NCBI RefSeq assembly: GCF_015832195.1
Contig: NC_052046.1
Coordinates: forward strand, 30,842,911-30,906,910
Length of the DNA: 64,000 nt
Direction of reading: 5' to 3'
DNA from: Motacilla alba alba
Lineage: Eukaryota; Chordata; Aves; Passeriformes; Motacillidae
Shown here one piece after another: positions 1 through 12,800 of this stretch. Both the position numbers and the translations under genes were made by a program. The notes under the pieces were generated by a model. That model made no database searches, was not told the DNA's origin, and was given only the letters and a program-made list of their open reading frames with translations. The number at the start of each line of letters is the position of its first letter. Position 1 is the first letter of the stretch.

Positions 1-854
1 CTTGTAGTCCACGTTGTAAGCAGAGGAGTGCATCTCCAGCCGCTTGCTCAGCCCGCTCTGTGACAGCGAGGCACCCGAGGGCCCCAGGGAAGCCTCCCGC
101 TGGGGGACTTTCGGTGGCATGCTGTCGAGATTTTCCACCAGGTTAACTCCATGGCTGGGGCTTTTGCTACTGAGGTGGTCCTTGATAGTTTTGTACTCAA
201 GGGTGGCATTCTGGTCCTCCACAGACATCGGAGCCCCATCGCTCATTTTTGGCTGGTCAACATACTCATGCTGGTAGCCTTGCTGGGCTATGGGCAGGAC
301 CACAACACTGGGGATGTGGCTGGGAGAAGCCCTGAGCGGCAGATCAGTTGGTATCACTGGTGAGGCCATTGAGGGGATATCTTTTGTGCAGGCATTGATG
401 AGGTTCTGGTTTCTCTCCCATTCCCTACTGCCTCGGCTGGGCTTTCTCTTCTGCTGCAGGGTTGGGGTGGACTCAGGGGTTGGCAGGGCAGCCAGGTCCA
501 GATGGTGCTGGTCAGCTTTGATTAGCATCTTCGCAGTGCTGCCTGGGGTAGCCAGCTTGCCATTGTGCATCAGAGGTGTGAGGATAGCTTCAGGCTTTGG
601 CTCCTTAGACTGAGCATCCCCAAAGAGGCCACTGAGCTTGGAAACACTGCTCATGGAGCCGCGGCGGGAGTGGGTCAGCTCCTTCTCCTTCCTCTGTACA
701 ACAGCCATGTCTCTGCGGCGGTGGTCGCAGATGCAGTACACTATGATTCCCGAAAAGACGGCCCCCATGACAAAAGCAAGAATAACAGCAATGGCCAACA
801 GGGTGACTGGCACCAGCTGATCATGACCTTTCAGGTAACTCTCCCGAATCACTC
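1..854 (-). CDS. SEMA6A: SEMA6A terminal coding exon: membrane segment and cytoplasmic tail (3' end cut)
   Basis: The acceptor is CTGTCTGTTGCAG at 855-867. Two bases finish a Gly codon, then 284 codons run to the window edge without a stop. The exon begins [13 protein letters not shown]. The membrane segment is at about 733-813, a hydrophobic run from [10 protein letters not shown] to IIVYC. A basic stop-transfer (CDHRRRD) and [20 protein letters not shown] follow. The tail holds [38 protein letters not shown] and Pro-rich segments. The SEMA6A tail is known to bind Ena/VASP-like proteins. The remaining roughly 110 residues and the 3' UTR should lie left of position 1. Confidence 0.97.
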
Positions 855-3800
855 CTGCAACAGACAGCATACAGAGGTTAAACAAACTAAAGACAAAGGA
901 GGAGTGGGGAGGTGGAGGAGGCTACTTATCTTTAGCTACTTTATTCAAAGGCATGCCCCTGGGAGGTTGCTTTGTGTTTTGCAGGGTGATTTTGTTTATC
1001 AGCTTGTTCAAATTTGGAGACATACTCTACCTGCCAGCTACATCATCCATGTGCAGCCTTCAGCTTTTAGTACAGCTCTCAGATCTGAAGCTGAAAACTA
1101 CAAAATTCAGGAGGTGAAAGGGAATTTACTTGCAAGACAAGTACAATTGTTTTGAAATCCTGGCTGTGGGCAATTCACACTGACTTCAGAAGATCTTTTA
1201 GCTCTCCTCTGACATACTGCTCATTCCTCACCCTTCCCCTTTCTGATCTCTCCTAGGCTAATACCATCTTATTTTCACTATGGCAAGTCACTGATATTCA
1301 AAAGCCTTTAAAAGGAGAAGAGGAGATAGAATCTTGGTGAATACCAGAGAAGTGTATCCCACATTGTTTAAGGCTTCTTTCTCTCCTCTTCATTCTGTTA
1401 TCTTTGCCATGTGTTTTATAAGTCAGTGTCACATGCCTGGGCTTCAGAAGGATGCTTGAGTAACTATGAAAGATAGAGCACAGTGTTGAAATTTATTGAG
1501 CCTGCTAGATGACTGTCCTTCCTATTTTAATTTTAGAAGCTCTCTCTTTTCTGAACACATGAATAGGTTGACCTCTGTGCTGAAGCCTATGCTTTCTGTT
1601 CTAAAACACCTGACCTGGTGCCTCATCCTGTGATCAGAGGTTACTGTCAAATCCTACTTGGCTATCCAAGCATCCACTGTCTGAGGAGGCACCTTTGGCA
1701 GAGTGCACCTCCTTCATCTGAAGTCCCTAATGCAGCATTAATGAATACCCTGAATTTCCAAAGTCAGCTTTTTTCCTGATATGGGCACCAAGCCAGCAGC
1801 ACTAATGAAACACAAGCAAAAACCCTGTAAGTTTTTTTTGTTGTTGTTGTTTTTTTGCTTGTTTTTTAATTTCTGAGTTTATTCTTACTGTTTACAAAGA
1901 GCAGCCACAGTCTGACAAGCAACTGAAGAAACATCTCTCCCACCTCTTCTTCCAGAGAGGGCCCAAGTGCCAGGGGAGTACAAGCTCCACATGCTCAAAG
2001 TAAATGTAATAGTTGTCCTTATTTCAGGAGAGACAGCAAGGCAGAAAATACAACTCTGAGGCTCTCGAGACTTTTTGAAGATACAAAACTTGCATGTTGT
2101 TAATCAACTCCTAAAAAAAGTTTTTGTTGTTTTTGGCACAGAATTCTGGTAATTACAATCCAGAATTAGAACTAAACTATGTCAAAAGAATATTAAAAAT
2201 TGCCACTATTTCACAGAAGCCTTTGATAAATATTCTGGCCAGATATAGTATTGTTCCCATTTTCCTGTCCCAAGTTAATTGCAGCATTTAGGTGGACAAG
2301 GGATATTTGCATACAAGAGATGAATTTTATATTTAAAAGTAAAACAGCTCTTGAAATCATAAGCACCTGCATGTGACACCACAGCTGGGTGCCACAGAAA
2401 TGATTGTGCTGTGACAATACAAAGAATTATGATTTCACAAGGAGAATAAATAGCAAGAGCAGATGATCACTTAAAAAAATAAGATCCAGCATTCACATAA
2501 ATGTCCTAGTACTAAAATGTAAGGGCAGGAAAATAGAACTCAGAAAACAATATAAAATTAGAAACAATCTTCAAATTAAGTGTTTCTAAGAGAACTCTCT
2601 TTTAAAGCCCAGAAGCTTCTTCACAGGCAGATTCTTCTATTCTTTGTCATCAACACTTAACAAGCAGCAGTAAAACCTTATTCTGTAATTTAAACGCATG
2701 TACAAAATTGCTGTATGTAGAAGAACAGTCTAGTGGTTACAGCACAGTCAGTAGGAACTATATTTCACTGCAAAGGTGTTGGTCTCCTAGACTCTGCAGC
2801 ATTTTGTGGCCAAATTTATTGACACTTGTAAAACTGTTTGCAGTGATTAACCACAGAATCAGACAGAGAATATTAAGTGGATGGGAAGAATGAAGTTAAG
2901 AAAAACTTCACCTTAAAATGCCTAATTTAATGGATTAGACCTCTCAGGCATGTCCCTTTGAGAACTTATCCAATGTGTTTTGCACGGAAAAAACTCAAAA
3001 TCTCTGCTCAGTGCTTATCCAAGGGTGTCAGCACCTACAATCAAAGCCCAAAATCATGGGTTCATGACAGGAAAGTCATATCTTACTAACTTAATATTCT
3101 TCACTGAAAGGATGGTCAGTCATTGAAACAAGATGTCTATGGAAGTGGTAGGATTATCATCTCTGAAAGTGTTCAAAAAGCATGTCAATGTGCTACCTGG
3201 GGACATGGTTTAGAAGAGATCACGGTGGTGCTAGGCTAAAAGTTGAACTTGATGATCTCAGAGGTCTTTTCCAACCTAAATTGTTCTGAGGTACTATAAT
3301 TCTGATATTCTTTTAAATAAAGACTGGGAGCAAGAGGCTGGAGTGCAGCTGTGGGAAGGGAAATGGCATTTTTGGTGATGATAAGCCCAATATGACTCAA
3401 CCGTGTACCCTGGTGGAAAAAAGGGCCAACCATATAAAAATATTAGAATGTGTCAACATTCCAACACACAAAAATGATGGAAATACTACAGGGCATCAGT
3501 GATGAGGTGTAGCTTAAAATACTTGGTTTGTTTAGCTTCGAGGAAACCTCATTGCTACCTAAAACTTCCTCATGATTGGGAGTGGAAGGGTTTTGTCACC
3601 TCTTTCAGGTATCTGGTGACAGGATGCAAGGGGAATACCTTAAAACTCATGTCCATGCCTGAAATTTCATACTGGCTGAGGGAAACTTCAAGCTCTGCAC
3701 TCTCAGTCTTCTGCTTTAGGCTAAGTCCTACTCTGTGAGTGCTAGCCTTAAGCACAAACCTGCATCACTGCATGAAAAAGCTATATAAATTCTTCAGCTT

Positions 3801-6800
3801 TAGATTAGAAGTAGATATCAAAATATTAGCGTTCACATTACAAAATCACTACATAGTCCAGACTGCATGACCCTTTGTGTTCATGAAAAGGGTAGCTGAA
3901 ATGATGTTGAGCCCACTGCAGGTGTTTTACATGCAGAAGTTTATGAGTCTCTTAAAATATCCTGATTCCAGCTATTTCCTCTTGAACTCAAACCTTCCTG
4001 ATGTTTATTATGTTTCCTACACTAAAGGATATTCAATATTAGTGGCTTTTCTCTAGACAGGCAGATCTCTGGAAACAAAATCAGTTTAATGATATAGTTT
4101 ATTTCTTATCAGGGATCTTTTCCATATGTCATAAGTCATGCAAACAATCCCACTAACTTAAATGTAAATAAAACAAAATGGGCAAGATTTGATCCTTCAT
4201 CAATGTCCACAGAAGAGATAAGAAACTAAACAATAAAAAAGTAGGAGAAATGCTCAGCACCCCACTGCCATGACCACAGGGTGGGTGTGGGGAGTCTGGA
4301 ATTTAACATGCTATATCAGCCTATAGGCTGATACTTGCAGTTGTTGTCCATCAACATGTCAAACCTTAACATAAGCAGTAACTGCCTGCACACTGCAGAT
4401 GACTAAGGAAGTGTGTGATCCCAGCCATGTCAAGTTTGAGGCAAACTGTTCATGTCACTTTACAGACTGCATTCTGTGTGCTTTTACTTTTTTACTTATC
4501 CTGCAATTCTTAAAGAACATCATCGTCCACATGGCAAGTCCATCATCCTTCACTTGCACTCATTGTTCAAGGAATTAAAATGAAGGAGAAAATAATTAGA
4601 AAAATGTAGGGTTTACATTTTAGAAAGGCAAGTAAAGTATTCAGACTCCCAGCTTTGAGGAAATACCTGTTATTAAAAATCTTACAGCTATTTATTATCT
4701 GACATACTTTTAAGACATCGTGTACTGGAAAACTGGCTGGGCTGACTGCATAGAACCAGTAAAATATGTCTGATAAGTATCTCCATATTATATATACCTT
4801 ATTTAATAATAAAAATAATTATTCTATATTAAATACTTAAAAAATATTATGTCTAGCACTTTCCTGTTTGTAATATATAATTTGCAAAAGTGAAAAGACA
4901 TTGCTTATTTCATTTTATGTGGTCTGAATCCACACCCCTGACTATTTTGTCTAGTTCATTGAGACTTATCACCTTGGATAACAATAAATGATTCTTTTGA
5001 AAGTGATAGTTTTGACAGAATTATCTGTTTTAACAGTGTACTCCAAAGTTGGGTGGTGGTAAAAAGAAAAGTAAACCTGAAATGTTACAAAGAAATAGAT
5101 GTTACATCAAATATTTGCAGCTTCAAGGATGCGATCCTACATGTTGTGTCAGTAATGCCCCAAACATGCTGACATTTACTGACCTCCCTGGATACATCCT
5201 TTTAAGGTCTCTTCTTTACAAATCACAGCTGGGCTTACAAGTTCAGGGTCTTCCTACATGTGATGTAATATTATTTCTGGCTACTAAAAGAGACAGTCTA
5301 GTCACCTGATATTCCCCCTTTTCCATGGCTATTCTGATTCCCATAGACAACCTGATCCTTCCTCCTCCATTAACTTTCTGTAATTTCATCCTATGTCCTT
5401 TTGTCTGCATCTCCTAACATTGCCATTCATTTTCTCAGTCAGTATACCCTGCACTGTAACAGTCTGGAACATATAAAATCACCTCTTCTCACTCATCTAA
5501 TGAGAGAGAAGACCTGATATGGTATTGTGTTATACTGCTATGCATAATTGATTTCTTCTTCCAGCAGAGCTTCTAGGTAAGGTACACAGTTTGGGCTGGC
5601 TGGTTGGTTAAGAGGACATTTAGAAAAATGTTTCCACACCTTCAAAGTGATTCAACTCTGAAATGAGCTAGGACATGTATAAATCCCATGAGTAGAGCAT
5701 TGATCTAGCTAAAGGTAGTTGTTACTAATGAGCAAGGAGATATTACATTGTATGTCAATAACACATATACTATTGTTAAAGTTATGGAAGATGGGAAAAG
5801 CAGACTTGTGATATGTCTCTGGGTAAAAAATGAGACAGAAAAGACCAGAAGTTATGCAAAGATATAGATCTCTGTATGCTAGATTATAACAAGCAGGAAA
5901 GTGAGGCTCCCACTTTTCACCAATTAACAAAAGTATTCAGGATTTTGGACAGTACATATATTAAAAAAAACAAGTTAAAAAGCAAGATGTGTATGAAAAT
6001 ACTGATGAAGCTATTCTGGAGATGCTCTGCTCTTTCTAATTTTAATAGGAAAGAAATTCTAAGGGCAGAAATGTAATTAAAATGAAAAAAATCACAAAGG
6101 GATTAAGTTCATTCTAAGGAATACATGGCATGACCATAACTGAATAAGAATAATGAATATCAACACAAAAAACTTCATTAAAGAAGGATAGATAAGGGAA
6201 GACATGGAGACTGAACTATTTACTCCTTTTCCTGCTGCTATTTAAAAAAAAAAGTCCCATTCTGATCTGTAATCAGAAATGTAACGTTAGGGTGTAATGT
6301 GGACCATGACAGAGAAATGAGGTAAACCTACTTAGATACTAGACATTTTTAAATTGTCTTAGGGAATTTGCTCCCAATGGCTTAAGGAGCTAGCCAAAGC
6401 AATTTTTAGACATTGTATGCTATCTTGGACAACACTGGAGAAAGTACAAGCTTAAAGAGATCTTGAAAAAGACAAGTGTATTATGCGCCTTTGAGAGTAG
6501 CCAAAGGGACGACAAAAACACAGACCTATCAGTACAATCTTTCAAATGGAGCTGACACTAGATTTTATGAGCACCCAAAGAATAAAGTAATTAAAAAGGG
6601 GAAAAAAAAAAAGGGAACAAAGCAAATTTTCCAATAGTAAAATATGTTAAACCAGACAAACTTCCTTGCTTGGCAGGATAAATGGCTTAATTTTTGTGGG
6701 GAAGGAGTAAGTATGATAGCTCTTGACTTATCTTCTCAGAAGTAAATGAAAGCAAGCTAAAACCTGCTAAAAAGCTGCAGTTGAAAAGTGCTGATCAAAG

Positions 6801-9800
6801 GTCTCTCTGGAAAGAGATCTGAAGTAAGGTGTTTGTCTCAGGAGAACAGCAATTAACAGGCATCTGCAGAAAGGAGACCTTGACTCCAGAGGCCCAGAAA
6901 AAGCTCTGTGTCCTTTTAGCATGTACAGCAGAAAAAGAAACATCTTATGTTGAAGCCTAAATTTCCTTGTCTCACTTGTGATCCCTGCTTGACACGAATG
7001 GTAGGACATCAAGAAAAGCCCCACAGTCTAAGTTCTGGGGTACTCTTTGCAGTGAGTACAAACTCAAATTCCAGCTTACGACCCTCACAACTCATTAGTA
7101 ATGAAAACAAGCAGCAAATTATTCCCCAGTTTGAATGGCTTGATGACTTTTAGTGATACAAGACTTTGGATGCTGCCCTCTTCCCCAAGCAGGCAGAAGC
7201 TGGTAAGGATAACTCTCAGGACAGACGGTGATGCCTGGTCTGCCACTGCAAGTTCCTGTGTGTAAATAACAGCTACCTGTCCTGAAAAGTAACACCTTTC
7301 AGTCTGAGCACTGCAGTTTGCTGTAGTGTGGAGACAGAGAAATGATTTATGGCTGGCAGAGGTGTGCTCTGAGAAATGGGAAGACTACATGCCACATGCA
7401 CCACGATTGCTCTGTGATGAGTTCCACAGGCAGCTGTCATTGTCTGTCTTTCCAAAGTGGCCTGCAACAGTTGGTAAAGTAATAACCCAAAATGGTGACA
7501 CACATGAAACTTGAAACACCAAAGTGGGAAACGAAGAATGATGTTTTGGAAGGGAAATGAGGGAATAACTATCAGGAAATAAGGTAATGTTTATCTCCAG
7601 ACCACACACTAAGAGCAGTTAAGGCATGAGTGCCATCGCTGAGTTAAATGTCACCTCTCTAGCTAAATGGGAATAAGCCCACATCCATCTCCAAAAGCTA
7701 CAAAATCACTTGAGACTTTCCACTGAACAAGCCATTGTTCCAAAAAAGCACAATGATTTCTTTACTATTGTTATCTAAGGGGAAAAATCAGCAGTTAGTT
7801 TCATTCTTCAGTGAAAGCTTCTCTGTAGGATGTACATCTCCCTCACCTTAGGCTTGCAAGAAACACTGGTGAAAAACCTCATTATGAATGGAGGTTTTTA
7901 TGGGCTTCAGAACATCTTTTTAAAATACCACTGAATAGGTTTTCAACATGTGTCTCCAGGTGTTAGAAATGTGTTTACAGGTAGTCTCATGCTGCTAAAA
8001 GACAATTTCAGACTGGAAAATCCCTGCAGGTATTAACAAGCTTTCTTCCTCTTTTTTTGACTAGCAATAATAATTAAAAAAGTAAAACCTCCAGGAAACA
8101 ACCAAACAAAAAAATCTCCAGACAAATTTAGACTGAACTCTGAGATTTCAGTGTCAGAAAAAGAGAGGAATGATCAAAGTCTATGATGCACTTCTGAGAT
8201 CTTTTCTCATGTTTTCCTAAAGGAATAATTTAAAGATTTTATATAAACCAACCACATTATTATCCCAATGACTTGGTGTTTTCCACTTTAATGGAATTGC
8301 TTTGTTGAAAACAGTGCAACCACTTTTTCTTCATCTTTGTTCTGGCTGCCAAGACTCATTGTGCTGGCTCAGTGCAATACTACCCAGTACCCATTTTTCT
8401 GAACTCCTGGTGTCACCAGCTAGAAAAAAAACCAGCCCAAACATTCATAGTTAAAGCTGCTGGAAAATGCCTTCCCCTGCCTCCCCTCTCAAAGCTGTAT
8501 AGTTGACTCGTAAAGGTCTACAGCTCTTAAGTTCTGCATGACTGTGTTGAGAAAAGCAATCCATCTTCTCTCATTCTCTACCCTAGGGCTCTCAAAGCCA
8601 GCTGTCTGAGCTAGAAGTCTGAGGTATCCAACAAGGAAATAGTGGGTGCATGAAGTTGGAAAGAAAGTGAATTTGTTAATGAAAAATCCTTCAGTTACAA
8701 AAAGCCTGGGGATCATTGGAGGTATGAGAAAAAATCATACTTCAGAACTATGAAAAAAAAATCAATAAATGTGACTGAAGTAACCTGCAACAAAGCCTTG
8801 AAAATTACCTAAGCAATCTGATCAGCTCTCGTGGCCTCTGTTAGGGTTTTCTGTCCCCTTATCAGACCTATTTATGAAACAATCCCTCCAGGACAAGTTT
8901 ATCAACTGATCTTTAACAGTGGTTTAATTTCTTCTTTCAGGTGATTCATCATTATATAATTTCTCTCCACTTTTCCATGAATGACTACCAACATGACTCT
9001 CTATAGAAAAAAGATGGTTGTAACTTACAAAAGGAGGGGAGATCAACACGTCCATATGATATAACTTGTGACTTTTGCAGCAACATTTTAAGAATGGATT
9101 TCAATTATCTGGTTTTAGTTTGATTATGACCCTGCAATCCAATTTTTCTGCATGCTACTGTGGCCATGCAAAATTGACACCATGGCCTCGTGAATTCATA
9201 TATCTGAATTTTGAAACAAAGGATTATTGTAGATGAAAATCACAAAACCTGAAGCAGAAAATTCATGCTCAGACAATTTCCACCCCCAGTGGAATGAAGG
9301 AGAGACAAGACTGAAAAAGACTGGAATAGGAAGCTCTTAAACATTTTTAAGTTGTGTTACTTCTGATCAGTGTCTCTGTAAATGAACCAGGTTGTTAAGT
9401 TTGCAGGTATGGGAGAAGGTTTGTCTGACACAACCTCCTGTATGTATAGTATAATGAAAGTCATTACAGTCCTGAAGCCAGCCCCATTTTGTTTGTCCCA
9501 GAGGCTAAGGTCAGGGCCAGCCCTTGCACTAGAAAGCATTTGATAACCTTTCTCCCACTAGCAGGTGAAGATAATTTTGAACTTTCCTGATTTCAGTACT
9601 TTCCTTCACCTCTCACCCATTCCTGGTTAGCGATGATAGTTTTAGATGCCTCTGCATGATGGGGAATAGGCAGACATATCAGGTCACTTAAAAAAAACCC
9701 CATAAAACACAGGCATTCACAGTAGTTAAAAACAAGATGTATAAAATCCAAATGTCAAGGAAAATTAATTCTTTTGTAGCTTGTCTCGGCAGACACAAAC

Positions 9801-12800
9801 TTTATGCTGCTTTGCATCTTAAAACATAAATTTCCTTCAAAGTCTGCAGCATTTCCTCTAATGACGTACAAAAAGCTCAGTGCACATTCTGGACCTTTCT
9901 AGTATGCCTGGGATAAGCTTAAACATATACAGCTGCTCTTTATTAGCTTACTTCGGGGGATTTTTCACAGCTGGGTTAAAATAGATTTACATATGTTTGG
10001 CTGAATATGCATGATTTCAGGGCTCCAGAGAAGTTGTTGTAGCCTGCAAAGTGAATCTCTCATCTTCACGGTTCACATTTCACTGCAAGGAGCTCCTCTG
10101 ATGGCACAGAACAAGTGTTGGGTGGTTTTTGTTTTTTTTTTTTTTTTTTTTTTTTTTTGGTTGGTTGGTTGGTTTTTTTCCCCCCAGTTTTTTTTCTTTT
10201 CCTCATGTGGGCATTATGTATTCTGCGCAGCCCAGTGCCTTTCTGGAAGAAGTTTTATGAATAGTGTCAAGGAAAAAGAAGCTGTCGCTGAAAAATTCGG
10301 TGGCTTTTCCTCTCCTTTTATACAGCCTGTTTTGAACTATGGCCTTTCTGCACAACAAGGAAAAGTGAAGTTTGCAGAATGTCAACATAAGCAGCTCTGC
10401 TTAGCAGGCTGAAGCACAAAGCAGCCTTATGGTAGAATTTGGGTTAAATTTCAAACACTGCATGTAATCAAAAAGCAAAAATTGTTTCCTCATCAGCACT
10501 GATCTTGCTTAAAGACACAAAAATGCAAATGCTAATTTTGAACCAATAGGGCAACTGAACACATCACAGCTGAACTAACAAAGGAGTCATCTATTAAACA
10601 TTCAAAGACAAATAGTAAGACAGTACCCTAGACAGTACCCTATTCTCCAAGGCTCCTGGAAATTATAACTAAATTGTTGAACAACTATGTGACCAAGCCA
10701 ACAGTGTTTATTCATGCACACAGACTGTATTTCTTAGAAACAGTTCTTCTGCCCACAGCTGGGCTGAGCTGGTGCATGCTAGGAACGTGGCTGGACCCCT
10801 TGTTAGCTCTGCCTTTACAGAAGAAGGATGAAACCTCTTCTGTGATTAAAATGCCATCACTGTATATTGCATGTCGGGAAACAAACACTGTGGATTAGCT
10901 CTTCATTTCTCCTACAGTCATGAACACAGCAGGTGTAGTCAAAAGTCTTTAAGTCAAAAGGACTTAAGAAATAAAACATGCCCCTGCCACGGATAATGAG
11001 AAGACTGCTTCTTCCAGAAAGATTTGCAGGGCTGCTAAAAAAATAGATTATACATGTCTGATATTAAGTTTACCATTTCCCTTTGTATTGCAGTACCATA
11101 GCCTCACCTGCCTTGGAATACTTTAAGTGGGTTTGTGATGAGTTTGAAAAACAGGCTGTAACAGTCAGCAGGACTAATTTTACTGCTAGTTCTTCTTTGA
11201 TATCTCATAACTCTTCAAGTATAACTATCAGAACCTTTCTTTCCTCTGTTACATTAATTCACATCCACAGTATGTCCAGTAAAGCAAACGTAGTTACTCC
11301 AGCCATGTAAAAGGTGAGGTAAAAGACAGCACTTCCCTAATGGACTTGGTGCACAGATGCTGCTATGGTCTCACTTAATTTTCTGTCTCCAGTGGTATCT
11401 TCTTTCATGCATTTTTTATATGTCTTATTTATAGTTCTCTGCTTTTTTTAAAACATAGTTAATTTTTTTGAGCACCTCCCTACCTTGCAGACGCTAGTAT
11501 AATATGGGCACATTGATACTTTACTGCCATAACTTCATTGAATGATTTTGTGTACATTTTTTTACATGCTCAGTAATTACTCAGACCAGTCTCTTCTCTG
11601 GAGGAGGTGAACTTGGAGCTTCATCTCAGAGGACATACGTTGGCAAGTATGTTCCTGCCCCAGCTCCAGTAAAGCTGCCCTGAGTCCAGCAGTCACATAC
11701 CCAGAGCAGTGTGGGCAAACAAGTGTCCTCTCCAACATACATTCAAACCCCATCCCCTCTCAATGGTCCAGGAGCAGGCCAGGCAGAACTGTCTGGTTTA
11801 CCAAACATCTCACAAACAGCAGCGTTGCTTCTGCAAATAACAACTCCCCTAGTCTTGCAATCAGTTCTGCTACCAGGTCAAATTTTACTTTTCTGGATTC
11901 ACTGCAGTTATTTGTCCAGTTCCTCCTCATGCTCTTTAACCCAGCATTTTCCAGTGCTGCAGGAAAAACAGGGAACTTACACAGCTAGCTAGTCAACACG
12001 AAGGTAGCTCCTGCAACAAGGAACATGACTGGCTTTTTTACATTTGTAGATTAGCTCTCAAGACATGCTCACTGGTCTACAGATATACAAACTTCCATGT
12101 AAGAGGTTAAAGCCTAATTTATTTTCCTAGAGTTGGAACCCTATCAATTTTTATCATGATCTCTTTTCATTTGCGGACGTATAACACAGTGTAGGTGAGA
12201 TCAAGCCTTTCAGGGAAGCACTGCTGATGGTATCAAGTTGTCTTGCCATGAGCAAGTAGAGATAAACTGTATTGTTTTTCCAGGTCTTGATGCTGGGTAT
12301 ATGAAAGTAGCTGCTGATTTGATATTAGTAGTTTAGTTCAATGAGTGTGAACTGCACACAAAATTAACCGGTCTTACTGGATGACTGCCTCAGGACATTG
12401 CCTGTTGCTGGTCATATTTAGACAAAAAACATACAAAGTGCTGCAAAACTGTAAGTCTTCTTTAAGACACTGAATAGAGACTCCTGTTTTGTAGAGATAA
12501 AGCTGAATGCTGTCTGCAAAAAAATAGCAGTGCTCTTTATATTCGTTGTTACGAGCCATGATTGCATAAACCTCTGCACAGGCTGTGGTGAATGCAGGAG
12601 GTTCAGTGTGGACAGCAGGCAGAAGAAGGGACTGAGGGAACTCCTGCACTGTGTCCTCCTTTGAGAGGCTCTGACTGAGACTCATTCAGCAATGAATGCA
12701 CATGGAGAATTGCTGAGCTGTTTGATAGGAGCTGTGAGCTGGTATCAGAAATAAATTTCTCCAGTGCTAACCATGGCCTCAAAGTCACTACCGATGGCCT

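Noticed and set aside
565..1155. 196-codon plus-strand open frame
   Set aside because: It lies opposite the SEMA6A membrane/tail exon and runs into the intron. No family is recognisable.
10011..10412. 133-codon plus-strand open frame
   Set aside because: It passes through the T27 tract (Phe run) and has no homology or splice context.
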